A DNA stretch of 64,000 bases from Laspinema olomoucense D3b (GCF_025370785.1 NZ_JAMXFA010000005.1:1-64000), one strand, 5' to 3'; counted from the first letter of the stretch, positions 27,824-37,246 are shown. The notes: generated from the sequence alone by a model not told the origin. A program made the numbers and translations.

Positions 27824-28507
27824 ATGTATTTGCCGCCGCTGCAACCCAATCAGAATCCCAATATTTATATGAGTGGCGATGTCACTATTGATGAAGGTGC
27901 CGCGATCGCCTCGGGAGTGATCCTCCAGGCATCTCCCGGTACTCGCATCGAAATCGCTGCTGGTGTCTGCATTGGCATGGGTTCCATTCTCCAAGCCTGT
28001 CAAGGCAATCTGATTATTGAAGAAGGAGCGACCCTCGGTGCCGGAGTCTTGGCGATCGGAACGGGCAAAATCGGTGCTAATGCTTGCATCGGGAACTCCG
28101 CAACGTTACTGCATCCCACGGTTGCATCCAATGAAGTGATTCCCCCCGGTTCCTTAGTCGGGGACGAAAGTCGTCAATGGAGCGAGGTGGAAAGCACTAG
28201 CGCTGCGGCTGATCCAGGTCCGGCATCCCCTGCGAGTCCTAACCCTGTCCCCCCGGATCCAGTCCCGCCCGCTCCTCCCCAACCCCCTGAACCGACCACG
28301 GCATCTGAGCCGGAACCTCCAACTCCGGAGCCATCACCACCCATCAGCAGTAATGGCAATGGCGCAGAACCGGCGCCGTCACCCCCAGAGCAGCCCGCCG
28401 TCCCCTCCTCTCCCGCTTATGTTTATGGACAAGCGCACCTCAACCGATTGATGCAAACCTTATTTCCCCATAAACAAACGCCCATCCAACCTATCCCAGA
28501 GGATTAG
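27824..28507 (+). CDS. ccmN: Carboxysome assembly protein CcmN
   Basis: A 227-residue adaptor linking CcmM to the shell. Residues 1-125 form hexapeptide repeats of a left-handed beta-helix (IDEGAAIASGVILQASPGTR and IGANACIGNSATLLHPT). A Pro/Glu/Ser-rich linker (about 140-195, many PEP/PPxP) follows. The C-terminus carries an encapsulation peptide, VYGQAHLNRLMQTLFPHK (about 200-217), an amphipathic helix that binds CcmK. It lies 236 bp after ccmM. All three expected parts are present and intact. Confidence 0.93.
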   Translation: MYLPPLQPNQNPNIYMSGDVTIDEGAAIASGVILQASPGTRIEIAAGVCIGMGSILQACQGNLIIEEGATLGAGVLAIGTGKIGANACIGNSATLLHPTVASNEVIPPGSLVGDESRQWSEVESTSAAADPGPASPASPNPVPPDPVPPAPPQPPEPTTASEPEPPTPEPSPPISSNGNGAEPAPSPPEQPAVPSSPAYVYGQAHLNRLMQTLFPHKQTPIQPIPED

Positions 28508-28619
28508 ATTTACTCGCGCTTAAATTTTAAATGTTACGTTTGAGATCAGGTGAAGAAATCGAGAACCGACACCCTCAGCTAATGTGGGACCTCGGTCATG
28601 TTGGAGGGAGACAGGCAAG

Positions 28620-29468
28620 ATGGAAAGACGCGAAGTAGGACTGGTAAAGCGCGAGCAAAAAACGCGCAGTCACGACCTTCAGGATTTAGCTTTGGGTTTA
28701 GTATCGACTCAAAGTTTCCCGGCGATCGTGGGCTGTGCCGATATGATGCTCAAATCGGCTGGGGTGATTTTAGTTGGATTTGAAAAAATCGGGGGCGGTC
28801 ACTGTACGGCGGTGGTTCGGGGCAAAACGGCAGATGTACGCTTGGCTGTAGAAGCCGGTGCGGAAACTGCCGAAAAGTTTGGTCAAGTGGTTTCTAAGCT
28901 GGTTATCCCGCGTCCCTTGGCCAATTTGGAAGCCATCCTCCCCATCGGTGCGCGGTTGATGGATTTGGCCCAGGGCAATCAAGGACGTCCGAGCAATCAA
29001 GCGATCGGACTGGTGGAAACCCGAGGATTTCCGGCTTTGGTGGGTGCGGCAGATGCCATGCTCAAGTCGGCTGATGTGGATTTAACGGGCTATGAAAAGA
29101 TTGGGGACGGGTTATGCACGGTGATTATCCGAGGTACTGTGGCCAATGTGGTGGTTGCTGTGGAAGCGGGGATGTTTGAAGCCGAACGGATTGGAGAACT
29201 GACCTCGGTAATGGTGATTCCCAGGCCCCTGGATGACTTGGAGCGCGCTCTACCCCTGGCGAGTTGTTTTGTTGAGACGGCCCAACCTCTGCAAATGCCG
29301 GTTGTCATTGAGGAGAAAGAGCCTGAACTGTTAGCTTTGCCGGAGTTGGAGAAATTGAGTACACCCCAAGAAGTTGAGGTGGAACCCCTGGAACTGCCGG
29401 AGTTGCAGGAATTACAGGAGTTACAGGAATTACCCAAACTGCAACTGGAGAACCCGGAGCAACAATAA
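28620..29468 (+). CDS. ccmO: Tandem-BMC carboxysome shell protein CcmO
   Basis: A 282-residue protein with two BMC domains (about 24-115 and 127-218), each with the shell-protein core: VGFEKIGGGHCTAVVRG and TGYEKIGDGLCTVIIRG, followed by VIPRPLANLEAILP and VIPRPLDDLERALP. It would form trimers shaped like pseudohexamers that are needed for a closed shell. The ATG at 28620 has GGAGGGAG upstream; a GTG at 28584 is in frame but has no such site. Residues 222-282 are an unusual acidic, Leu/Glu/Gln-rich tail with repeated ELQ triplets. It lies 112 bp after ccmN and completes the ccmK2K1LMNO set. Confidence 0.93.
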   Translation: MERREVGLVKREQKTRSHDLQDLALGLVSTQSFPAIVGCADMMLKSAGVILVGFEKIGGGHCTAVVRGKTADVRLAVEAGAETAEKFGQVVSKLVIPRPLANLEAILPIGARLMDLAQGNQGRPSNQAIGLVETRGFPALVGAADAMLKSADVDLTGYEKIGDGLCTVIIRGTVANVVVAVEAGMFEAERIGELTSVMVIPRPLDDLERALPLASCFVETAQPLQMPVVIEEKEPELLALPELEKLSTPQEVEVEPLELPELQELQELQELPKLQLENPEQQ

Positions 29469-29552
29469 CTTGAGGTCGGGCCCTGGGGAGTTCTGGCTGG
29501 GAGGCGATCGCCGATGGGTTCCCTTCAGCAGGATTCCGGTGATTTTTGCTCC

Positions 29553-29849
29553 CTAAGATTCAGGAACCTCTGAGGGAGACTGGCGATCGAGAATCGCTTC
29601 GGCTATCCACCGGGCGAACGCTTCATCCCCCATCCGAGATAATGCCTCTAAAAGGATGTCTTGCGATTCTTCCGGCGCGTCCCGAGTTAACTCCACAGGG
29701 AGGGCTAACAAGGGCATATTCTGGATCAGTTCCAAGAGGTCCTCGCGGATGCGTTTGCGCTTAGTTTCTAGGACCATGACGGTTCGACGAATCGATCGCT
29801 CGCGGGTGACTTCGAGTAATAAAACATCCTGTTCATAAAAGTTATTCAT
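29553..29849 (-). CDS. Small conserved hypothetical protein
   Basis: A 98-residue acidic, mainly helical protein (MNNFYEQDVLLLEVTRERSI at the start). It contains LLELIQNMPLLALPVEL and ALSRMGDEAFARWIAEAIL. No signal peptide, membrane helix or metal motif. It is convergent with ccmO, 84 bp from its stop. I do not recognise a family; the amphipathic helix content and clear ATG start make a real gene likely, and its position beside the ccm operon may be coincidental. Confidence 0.6.
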   Translation of the reverse strand: MNNFYEQDVLLLEVTRERSIRRTVMVLETKRKRIREDLLELIQNMPLLALPVELTRDAPEESQDILLEALSRMGDEAFARWIAEAILDRQSPSEVPES

Positions 29850-30321
29850 TAAAAAAACTCCTTTGTGGATACCCCTATCCCGAATCGGGTTGCTCTTCCC
29901 TACTGAAGACTAGCGCGATCGCCTATTGTGAGCCATCTTAAACGAATTTCCCCTCCCGTAACTACAGTCCCGGGATAGGGGTTAAGGCATAACTATCGTT
30001 TCAGCATTTTCCCCTCCCTGGAAACCTCGTTCTCATCCGCACCAGAGAACCCCATTAGGGCCAAACTGTTGGGCTGCTGCTAGTCCGTACTCTCCATCTC
30101 CCCATTGTGCTCACGATGGCGGGCTTGAGGGGGCTTTTCAACCTCCGCCGCTACTTGTAAATCGGTGCTAATTTTTCCTTTTTAAACTCTCGGTAATTCT
30201 GCCTAAAACTTTCCGGATATGCCTAGAGGATTAGATTGAAAATCTACAAAAAGGTAGGGGGCGATTCCCGAGAATTAGTTCTATTTATAAGGGGTAGTTT
30301 AAAAAGTTTACGGAAAAGTGT
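29850..30321. other. Intergenic region, nothing recognised
   Basis: About 470 bp between two divergent genes. No gene, RNA or repeat of known family is seen. Confidence 0.5.
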
Positions 30322-31182
30322 ATGCCGACCCAAGAAAAAGAACGCCCCGCCCAACATCAAGACCAACAACCGGGCCGGGAATCGGAAATGAATCCCCGTC
30401 CTAAAGCCCGTGCTTCTGAGTATAAAGGCAGTGGAAAATTAGAAAATAAAGTTGCCCTGATTACGGGCGGAGATAGCGGAATCGGTCGTTCCGTGGCGAT
30501 TTTGTTTGCCCGAGAAGGAGCGGATGTGGCGATCGTTTATCTTAACGAACATGACGACGCTAAAGAAACCCAAAAAATGGTAGAAGGCGAAGGGCGTCGC
30601 TGTGTGCTAATTGCTGGAGATATTGGAGAAAAAAGCTTTTGTGAACAGGTGGTTAAGCAGACTGTGGATGCTTTCGGCCATCTGGATATCCTGATTAATA
30701 ATGCAGCGGAACAGCATCCCCAAGAAAATATTGAGGATATTACCCAAGAACAGTTGGAAAAAACGTTCCGCACGAATATTTTCTCCATGTTTTACCTGAC
30801 GCAGGCGGCTATGCCTCATCTCAAAGAAGGCAGTGCGATCGTGAATACGACTTCGGTAACCGCCTATAAGGGAAATGAAACTTTACTGGATTATTCTTCC
30901 ACAAAGGGGGCGATCGTGGCCTTTACACGAGCCTTGTCTCAAAAAGTGGTCAGCAAAGGAATTCGCGTGAATGGGGTCGCACCCGGTCCAATTTGGACTC
31001 CCCTAATTCCTGCTACCTTCCCCCCGGAAAAAGTCGCCTCATTCGGTCAACAAGTGCCGATGAAACGGGCGGGAGAACCAGAGGAAGTCGCCCCCTGTTA
31101 TGTGTTCCTCGCCTCGGATGATTCTTCTTATATGACAGGTCAAGTTTTGCATCCCAATGGGGGTACTGTTGTCGCAGGTTAA
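30322..31182 (+). CDS. SDR oxidoreductase, general-stress (YhdF/YghA-like) type
   Basis: A 286-residue classical SDR with a 40-residue hydrophilic N-terminal extension rich in Gln, Pro, Glu and Arg (MPTQEKERPAQHQDQQPGRE), typical of the YhdF/YhxC/YghA group. Motifs: TGGDSGIG (48-55), NNAA (126-129), Ser178, Tyr191/Lys195 in YSSTK. The glucose-1-dehydrogenase annotation often given to this group is not proven. The B. subtilis relatives are induced by general stress, which fits the neighbouring hemerythrin protein. A hairpin follows the gene. Confidence 0.87.
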   Translation: MPTQEKERPAQHQDQQPGRESEMNPRPKARASEYKGSGKLENKVALITGGDSGIGRSVAILFAREGADVAIVYLNEHDDAKETQKMVEGEGRRCVLIAGDIGEKSFCEQVVKQTVDAFGHLDILINNAAEQHPQENIEDITQEQLEKTFRTNIFSMFYLTQAAMPHLKEGSAIVNTTSVTAYKGNETLLDYSSTKGAIVAFTRALSQKVVSKGIRVNGVAPGPIWTPLIPATFPPEKVASFGQQVPMKRAGEPEEVAPCYVFLASDDSSYMTGQVLHPNGGTVVAG

Positions 31183-31220
31183 GGGTTGAGTTCGTCAGTC
31201 ACAATAAGGCTTAAATCTCC

Positions 31221-31261
31221 AGCAGTCCTCAATGATTTATAAAAAATCATTGAGGATTGCT
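31221..31261 (+). terminator. Hairpin downstream of the SDR gene
   Basis: TCCTCAATGATTT (31226-31238) pairs perfectly with 31244-31256 around an ATAAA loop; the stem extends outward by five more pairs, one of them G-U. There is no U-run, so termination is probable, not certain. Confidence 0.5.
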
Positions 31262-31380
31262 ATTGTAGATGGCTAACAAAAATAGCCACCACAGGTGGCA
31301 AGCTTACGGCATAGCCTCGCTCTGGCTTACTCTATGACCAACTGATTTAGGACTCGCTCTCTAATCAGTTCAAAACAAAA

Positions 31381-31407
31381 AAATGGGAGGTATTACACCC
31401 CCCATTT
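31381..31407 (-). terminator. Rho-independent terminator of the hemerythrin gene
   Basis: Read on the minus strand, an 11-bp stem (one mismatch) with an ATTAC-type loop is followed directly by a run of seven T. It lies about 50 bases beyond the stop of the hemerythrin gene. Confidence 0.75.
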
Positions 31408-31457
31408 TAGCTGATTTACAATGTTAGGTTAGCAACTAGCTGACCGGAGTCCTGATC

Positions 31458-32480
31458 TTAGGAGGCCATTGATTGCTGAATGCGGCTTTTGGCTTCTTTA
31501 AACTGCTTGGACACTTGTTCCATTTGGGACTCATTCATGGCTTGCTGGAATTTATTGAACATCTCGTTCTCTTCTTCCTTGACATGATGCTGCACCATCT
31601 CTTTCAACTGTTTGACACGAGTCATAAAGCTGGCATCGCTACCGTTGCTAGATTTGATGGCTTCGAGGAGTTGTTTCATCTCCGCCTGCTCGTTATACAG
31701 ATGTTGCACTTCTGGGAATTGAGCGCGGATAGCGGGATAGACAACTTCTTCTTCAGCTTCGGCGTGAGCACTCAGATCCTTATAAAGTTGACCGAAGAAT
31801 TCTTCGCGTTTCTTAGCGTCACTGGTCTTTTCAATTTCCATGAAGAGAGTATCTGCCTTGCGGTGATCGGCACGGAGGATTTCCAAGATGTTCACATCAT
31901 CTTTGGTGCGGCTGACGGCGCTACCAAAGACACCACTCAAGGCTGCCATTGCATCTTGAACCCGACTCCAGACGCCTTGATCCGGGTCTTGTCCGGTGAG
32001 TTCGCGAGTGCCGAGGACTTCCAGAATACCCTTGAGTTGTTCTTGGTGAGAACGGTTTTCAAAGTTCACCGTATTCAGGGGAGTGATGGCGACTTCAATG
32101 TCAGCGCCGACGACTTGTGCGGCTTTATGGACGAGGAGTCCTTTCATTACCTGAGCGTGTTTGAGCAATTCGTGCTTAGAGATTTTATCAAACAGGGTCG
32201 CCTGGGAATCTTCCATCATTTTTTGAGCCTGTTTGAGGGTTTCCTCGGTGGCGCTATCTGGCTCAGAGGGATTGCCATATTGAATGATGGTGGTTTCAAT
32301 GATGCCGAGGTTTTTGCGGTCGTCCTCTAGCATACTTTGCAAGCGATCGCGGATATCGCTGTCGCTGGTGGCGCTGATAAATTTTTCTTCACTAGAAATG
32401 AGAAAATTTTGTACGGCTTTCATATCGGCCAATTTTTGGGCGATCGCCATGCGTTTAGTATCTTGTAATTGAACGGTCAT
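31458..32480 (-). CDS. Hemerythrin (HHE) domain protein
   Basis: A 340-residue soluble helical protein. The C-terminal half has a hemerythrin-like four-helix bundle with the iron-ligand pattern: His in LRADHRKAD, His and Glu in LSAHAEAEEEVVYP, His-His and Glu in VQHHVKEEENEMF. The N-terminal half (about 10-160) is another helical, bundle-like region with scattered His (KHELLKHAQVMKGLLVHKAA) that may be a diverged second domain. HHE proteins bind a di-iron centre and sense or buffer O2, NO or iron. The start is firm: GAGGAGAACATCCG precedes the ATG. Confidence 0.87.
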   Translation of the reverse strand: MTVQLQDTKRMAIAQKLADMKAVQNFLISSEEKFISATSDSDIRDRLQSMLEDDRKNLGIIETTIIQYGNPSEPDSATEETLKQAQKMMEDSQATLFDKISKHELLKHAQVMKGLLVHKAAQVVGADIEVAITPLNTVNFENRSHQEQLKGILEVLGTRELTGQDPDQGVWSRVQDAMAALSGVFGSAVSRTKDDVNILEILRADHRKADTLFMEIEKTSDAKKREEFFGQLYKDLSAHAEAEEEVVYPAIRAQFPEVQHLYNEQAEMKQLLEAIKSSNGSDASFMTRVKQLKEMVQHHVKEEENEMFNKFQQAMNESQMEQVSKQFKEAKSRIQQSMAS

Positions 32481-32929
32481 TCGGATGTTCTCCTCGTAAT
32501 TTAGGATTTAAAGTTGTTGTCAACTGTCCTTCACTTTAAAAGAATAGCGGTATAAATTCATCCTTCTTTAGGCAGATCGTCGTGTTTTTGAGGGAAGAGA
32601 ACCTTTGAAGCGAAAAGACTCTATCTACCTATAATTTTTACTTATTTTACATGAAAAAAGGCCATTTTCTTGATGTAAATTGAGGGGAACCTTAATGGTT
32701 GAGGGGGGAGCAGCCTGATTTTCCCGAATGTTATTGCTCTAAAAAATACTCCTTTAGGTAGGGAGATTTTTATGCCTTTTGAGGGGACACATTTTTGGAT
32801 AAATTTCCTACCAAGGCGCAGTAGCAATTTTTACTGAACTCAGAAAGAGATGGGGGAGTGAGAACTTGAAAAAGGTCCAGGTGTACTGACTTGCTGAATG
32901 GGGAAAATTACTCAGGAGAAAGCTTTTAT
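32481..32929. other. Intergenic region, nothing recognised
   Basis: About 450 bp upstream of the hemerythrin gene and downstream of dprA. AT-rich; no gene, RNA or repeat is recognised. Confidence 0.5.
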
Positions 32930-34063
32930 TCAACTGCGCCGATAGCGCATTCCCGGTAATTGCTCGACCAAGCCGATTAATTCGAGTTGCAATAACGCAC
33001 TGGAGACTGAGGCGGCATCGAGTTGGGCTTGGGATACAATTACTTCAAAGGCGATCGCCTCGATCGCTGTTGCCTCCCAGACTTGTTTCAAGGGGGGGTC
33101 TAAATTCGGGACTGAAGGCAGGGGTGGGATCACTGCCGTTGGAGCAATCAGGGAAGGGGGCGGGTTATATTTGGGCAGGGCCCCTAACATTTCTAGCAAT
33201 TCAGTTTCATTGATGATGGTCTCTGCCCCATTTTTCAACAAGCGTAAACAGCCTTGCGAATTGGGGTCATCAATGCGTCCCGGTAAGGCAAAGACATCGC
33301 GGCTGTATTCATTGGCGACTTTTGCCGTAATCAGCGCCCCCGATCGCTCCGGTGCTTCCATGACCATAACTGCCCGACTTAACCCGGCAATAATCCGATT
33401 GCGTTGCGCGAAATGTTCTCGTCTTGTGAGAGTTCCCACGGGATGCTCACTCAAAAACAATCCTTTTTGTATAATTTTTTCCGAGAGATGACGATTGGTC
33501 TCCGGATATATTTTATTGAGGGGAGTTCCGAAAACGGCGATCGTGCGGCCATCAGCATCTAAACAACCGAGATGGGCATAAGTATCGATGCCTGCGGCCA
33601 TTCCAGATACAATGGTAAAGCCACATTCCGCCAGAATCTGGCTAATTCGGCGAGTCCATCGCTGGCCATATTCGGAGGGGTGACGAGTGCCGACAATGCC
33701 GACGAGGGGGCGATTTCCTAGGGTTTCCTGGCGATCGACCTGACCCTGGTAATACAGCAGGGGGGGTGGGTTAGGTATTTCCCCGAGCAAACGTGGATAA
33801 TCGGGGTCCGCAGGGGTCCAAAAATTGGGGTTTTGGCGCAGATGTTCGCTGTAGAGTTGTTCGGGATTGAGTTGCGATCGCCGTTCTACAATTTTTTCCA
33901 CCAGTTGCCGACCCAAACCCTGAACCTGAGTGAGATCCTCCGGTTCAGCTTGCCAAGCAGCGGCTAAACTGCCGAAATACCGAAACAAGCGACCCAGCAA
34001 AACCGGGCCGACGGTGGGAATTTGCGACCAGGCTACCCAAAATGCACGTTCTTCCAGATACAT
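32930..34063 (-). CDS. dprA: DNA processing protein DprA (natural transformation)
   Basis: A 377-residue DprA/Smf protein that binds incoming single-stranded DNA and loads RecA during transformation. An N-terminal helix-hairpin-like region (AFWVAWSQIPTVGPVLL) precedes the extended Rossmann fold with VGIVGTRHPSEYG, TIVSGMAAGIDTYAHLG, IAVFGTPLNKIYPETN, HFAQRNRIIAGLSRAVMVMEA and ERSGALITAKVANEYSRDVFALPG. A C-terminal winged helix (about 320-377) is also present. The gene is intact, so competence is plausible for this organism. Confidence 0.95.
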   Translation of the reverse strand: MYLEERAFWVAWSQIPTVGPVLLGRLFRYFGSLAAAWQAEPEDLTQVQGLGRQLVEKIVERRSQLNPEQLYSEHLRQNPNFWTPADPDYPRLLGEIPNPPPLLYYQGQVDRQETLGNRPLVGIVGTRHPSEYGQRWTRRISQILAECGFTIVSGMAAGIDTYAHLGCLDADGRTIAVFGTPLNKIYPETNRHLSEKIIQKGLFLSEHPVGTLTRREHFAQRNRIIAGLSRAVMVMEAPERSGALITAKVANEYSRDVFALPGRIDDPNSQGCLRLLKNGAETIINETELLEMLGALPKYNPPPSLIAPTAVIPPLPSVPNLDPPLKQVWEATAIEAIAFEVIVSQAQLDAASVSSALLQLELIGLVEQLPGMRYRRS

Positions 34064-34142
34064 TAACCCTCATGACTCCTATCGAAAAATCGGGAGGAAA
34101 TATAGGCGATCGCATCTTATACTCCCTCCAATTTTCAAAGGT

Positions 34143-34210
34143 CTATAAAAACCTGCACCTGATCGGGTCTGGCTATACAGACTAAGCCTGCCGAAGCAAG
34201 CTGAAGAGGA
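34143..34210. repeat. Dispersed hairpin repeat, family 2, copy A
   Basis: Starts TATAAAAACCTGCACC and ends GCTGAAGAG, with interior GGGTCTGGCTATACAG and AAGCCTG. It aligns along its length with 50275-50347, which keeps the hairpins better. Confidence 0.65.
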
Positions 34211-34334
34211 AAGATGGATGGCGATCGTACCCCCTTGAATTTTAAGGGAAAGTGCAGTTTGGAACAACGGGAAATCGATGAACTGAGGGAATGAGATCGC
34301 TCCAGGAAGATACCCATCCAGAACAGTCAGACAA

Positions 34335-34490
34335 ACCGGGTTTTTGCCCCCTTATTGCCCACACCGGAGCAAATTTGAGTTAAAAACCCGGTTTCTAGTT
34401 CCTGGAAAGGTTAGAAACCGGGTTTTTTGAACCCATTTTTATTGGCTTTGCGCCCAATTTGGGGCAGAAACCCGGTTTCTGGTCCTTGGG
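34335..34490. repeat. REP-like palindromic repeats, family 1, second locus
   Basis: Four copies of the AAACC(C/G)GGTTT core: at the left as AAACCGGGTTTTTGCC, then AAAAACCCGGTTTCTAG, TTAGAAACCGGGTTTTTTG and AGAAACCCGGTTTCTGGTCC. Copies alternate in detail but share the flanking GGTCC/TTCCTGG words seen at 18681-18806. Confidence 0.75.
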
Positions 34491-34507
34491 GTCTGATGCT
34501 CTAGGCA

Positions 34508-35770
34508 TTAGGCGATCGCCGGGTCCAGGGACTGGCTGGACTGGAGCATGAGTGTACTGTATAAGCTACTGAGTTGACGAGCCACACCATCCCAGCTAAA
34601 GTGGCTTTGTACCCGTTCGCGACCGGCTTGGCCCAATTGGGTTTGCCAGTCGGGGTGAGATAAAATTCGGTCAATGGCGACAGCAAAAGCGGCATCGTCC
34701 TGGGCTGGACAGAGTAGACCTGTTTCTTCTGAAACCACGGTGAACTGTAATCCGCCCACATCTGAGGCTACAACCGGGGTTCGGCTGGCCATTGCTTCGA
34801 TCGCCACTAATCCAAAGGGTTCATAATGGCTGGGAACCACGCAGACATTGGATGCTGCATAATATAGCGGTAACTCGTCATGGCCGATCCGTCCGGGGAA
34901 GGACGTTAAGTCAGTTATCCCTAATTCTTCTACTAGACTGGCAATGCGATCGCGCTCTTTCCCATCGCTTTGACCTGGACGCCAACCGCCACCAATAATC
35001 AGCCGGAGATCCTGCTGATCCCGCAGGGTGGAACGACTCACTGCCCGGACTAAGGTTTCAATCCCTTTGCGTCGGTCAAATCGGCCCACATAAAAGACCA
35101 CAGAACTATCCTGGGGAATGCCTAGTGTTTCCCGGGCTATAGAGCGAGAAAAACTGCCAAATTGATGAATATCGGTCCCGCAAGGAATCACATCGATCTG
35201 TCCCTTGGTGGAAACCAGGGTCCTCATGTGTTCTTTTTCCTGAGGAGAGGTTGCCACAATGCGATCGGCATTTTCCAAACAAGCCTTTTCAACGGCTAAG
35301 CGTGTAGTGGCAATCATCGGAATGGTGGAAACGGCCTTATACTTGACTGCCCCCAGAGAGTGGTAAGTATGAACCTGTTGGATGGGTTGAAATTTTTTCA
35401 ACTCCATTCCCACTGCTGCCGAAATCCAGTAATTTGTGTGAACCAGGCCATAGTCTAAGTGCTGTTGTTCTTGAAATTTCAGAAATTCCTGAACAAACTC
35501 TGGTACATATCCATAAATGTTTTGCCGGGGAACGAATTCTTCGGGTCCGGCAACTAAGCGAATCGTCCGACAATTGGGGGTATGTTGTACCACCGTCGGT
35601 TGTGTTGCATTGGACTTGCGAGTGAACAAATCAACTTGCCACCCCAGATTGCCTAACGCTTCTCCAACCTTGCGAACATAAACATTTTGGCCTCCGGCCT
35701 CTTCTTTACCAATTTCTATGGCGGGGTCGCCATGAACAGAAATTAGAGCAATCGATTTTGACGTTATCAT
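34508..35770 (-). CDS. GT4-type glycosyltransferase
   Basis: A 420-residue GT-B retaining glycosyltransferase. The N-terminal lobe has the glycine-rich sugar-acceptor loop EEAGGQNVYVRKVGEALG, as in the sucrose synthase/sucrose-phosphate synthase and MshA-like group. The C-terminal lobe has YVGRFDRRKGIETLVRA and HYEPFGLVAIEAMASRTPVV with the E-x7-E nucleotide-sugar motif. Length suits a single-domain enzyme without the phosphatase domain of bifunctional SPS. Acceptor is not predictable; sucrose-related or exopolysaccharide synthesis are alternatives. Confidence 0.88.
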   Translation of the reverse strand: MITSKSIALISVHGDPAIEIGKEEAGGQNVYVRKVGEALGNLGWQVDLFTRKSNATQPTVVQHTPNCRTIRLVAGPEEFVPRQNIYGYVPEFVQEFLKFQEQQHLDYGLVHTNYWISAAVGMELKKFQPIQQVHTYHSLGAVKYKAVSTIPMIATTRLAVEKACLENADRIVATSPQEKEHMRTLVSTKGQIDVIPCGTDIHQFGSFSRSIARETLGIPQDSSVVFYVGRFDRRKGIETLVRAVSRSTLRDQQDLRLIIGGGWRPGQSDGKERDRIASLVEELGITDLTSFPGRIGHDELPLYYAASNVCVVPSHYEPFGLVAIEAMASRTPVVASDVGGLQFTVVSEETGLLCPAQDDAAFAVAIDRILSHPDWQTQLGQAGRERVQSHFSWDGVARQLSSLYSTLMLQSSQSLDPAIA

Positions 35771-36488
35771 AGGTATAAAGTAGGGGTGAAGAAACTGAAT
35801 TATAAAAACACGGCCTGCATTGAGCGGTGGGATTCCAGTTCGGTTGGGTTATCCCTGAATACTAGAGGTGACCTAGATTCTGTGGGGACTTCTTAACACT
35901 AGGCTGAATGACTCCAGGACTGGTACTGGAACTCAAAGCATTGACCTAACATCCTTTTGAGCCAAAAATCTAAGCCAAACCCTGTATTTAGGGGTTCCTA
36001 TCGGTCATTTTCTCCCCTTGCCTAAAATGAATTAGGAAGAGGAAACCCTCTAGGAGAGCGTGCTCTTTCGATTTTTGGATCGAGTAAAATTTATAGGAAA
36101 ATAATAAATAATAAATCACGAGGAGCGCATCTACCCGCCGAAATAATTCGAGGGGAATAGCTCAAGGAACCGGACCGCAATCCCCTCATTGAATGTAGCA
36201 ACATAATGAGCGGATTGCCCTGCTCCTGGGAGGTTAATACCGTGAACTGATGTTATTTTTGGCTGTGGAGAAGCTTAACTCCCGCCCCGGTTGTTTCGGC
36301 TTTGTCATGATTTATTGACAATTCGCTACCACTCGCATTTTTTCTTAGAATTGAGCGGGAGTCAAACCCTCCTAATTAGCTCTGTCGCCCTGGTGGAGAC
36401 CCTAAAAGGCTTGGAACCGGACGAAGAAACCTATGCGCTCTGGTATTTTTCTGGTGTACAACCCGGTCACAAACTATGACTAAGCGGG
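35771..36488. other. Intergenic region, no supported gene
   Basis: About 720 bp. A 62-codon open frame at 36291-36479 starts with TTG, has no ribosome site and no recognised family; I do not call it. No RNA or repeat family recognised. Confidence 0.5.
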
Positions 36489-37148
36489 TTAAGGCTGGGT
36501 TTTTTCCTGTTCCTTGAGGTAGGCAAAAACGCTTTTGTCTCCAATATCTGAGGGAATGTCTTGGCCCGCTTTTCGCCCTGCGAAAACTAGAAAGAGAATG
36601 GCCAAAACTGCTAATAGATTTTGTTCAATTGAGGGAGTTAATAAACCTGAGAGGTGACCTAAAATTAGCAGGGGGACTAAGGGGGTGAGTAATTTAGTTT
36701 CTAGGCGATTGAAACAAAAGGCTTCTTTAAAATAGATGCCAGTTAAGGCGACAAAGGTAAATCCGATACCGACTAGGGCGATCGCCTCGTGATAAACTGT
36801 GACTACGAAAGGCTCAGGGCGAGTAAAAATCACGATTAATGCAGTGACGGCACCGATCGCCCAGCAGACTTGAAGGAAGCGATGGAGGACTTTGAGATAG
36901 ATATGAATCGTCAGTAAGCTGACGCCGAGTGCAAGACAGAAACAGGCATAGAGTACGCTGAGACTTGTGAGGATAGGGGGGGTGGTTCCTTGCCAGAACA
37001 GCAGAACCGTGGCGATGGCGAAACTGAGGGCCGCTACCATCAAGCCACTGCGATAGATGATAACGGATTGGCGATCGCTTGGGGTAATGCTAAATTCCCC
37101 AAACTGCCCTTGATAGACAGGAGATTCTATAGAATTCGCTGGAGTCAT
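36489..37148 (-). CDS. DUF2301-type integral membrane protein
   Basis: A 219-residue protein from the ATG at 37148 (MTPANSIESPVYQGQFGEFS). An in-frame start 16 codons upstream adds an unlike, Arg-rich leader and is less likely. About seven hydrophobic helices are evident after residue 45 (for example SGLMVAALSFAIATVLLFW). The helix-rich core with GIYFKEAFCFNRLETKLLTP matches my memory of the cyanobacterial/plant DUF2301 family, whose function is not known. It is divergent from the CcbP-like gene, 98 bp away. Confidence 0.7.
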   Translation of the reverse strand: MTPANSIESPVYQGQFGEFSITPSDRQSVIIYRSGLMVAALSFAIATVLLFWQGTTPPILTSLSVLYACFCLALGVSLLTIHIYLKVLHRFLQVCWAIGAVTALIVIFTRPEPFVVTVYHEAIALVGIGFTFVALTGIYFKEAFCFNRLETKLLTPLVPLLILGHLSGLLTPSIEQNLLAVLAILFLVFAGRKAGQDIPSDIGDKSVFAYLKEQEKTQP

Positions 37149-37246
37149 AATTAATTTGACCGATCTACTACAAGGTAATGGGTGTTCGAGATACACTTTG
37201 ATTATGACCGATTTGATGACTGACCTGACTTTGGTAGGCTCTAAAG

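Larger units (their letters stand above)
34064..34507. other. Intergenic region holding two repeat families
   Basis: About 440 bp with no gene. It contains one copy of repeat family 2 (34143-34210) and a cluster of family 1 palindromes (34335-34490), each listed separately. Confidence 0.65.

Noticed and set aside
27181..27891. 236-codon plus-strand frame overlapping ccmM
   Set aside because: It is the wrong frame of the SSUL2-SSUL3 region of ccmM, rich in Arg/Pro/Ser with no domain.
31473..32330. 285-codon plus-strand frame antisense to the hemerythrin gene
   Set aside because: Phe/His/Leu-rich antisense of a helical Glu/Lys-rich protein; the minus-strand gene has a strong ribosome site and HHE ligands.
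36291..36479. 62-codon frame ending before the DUF2301 gene
   Set aside because: TTG start, no ribosome site and no recognised family. A conserved homologue in a related genome would reverse this.
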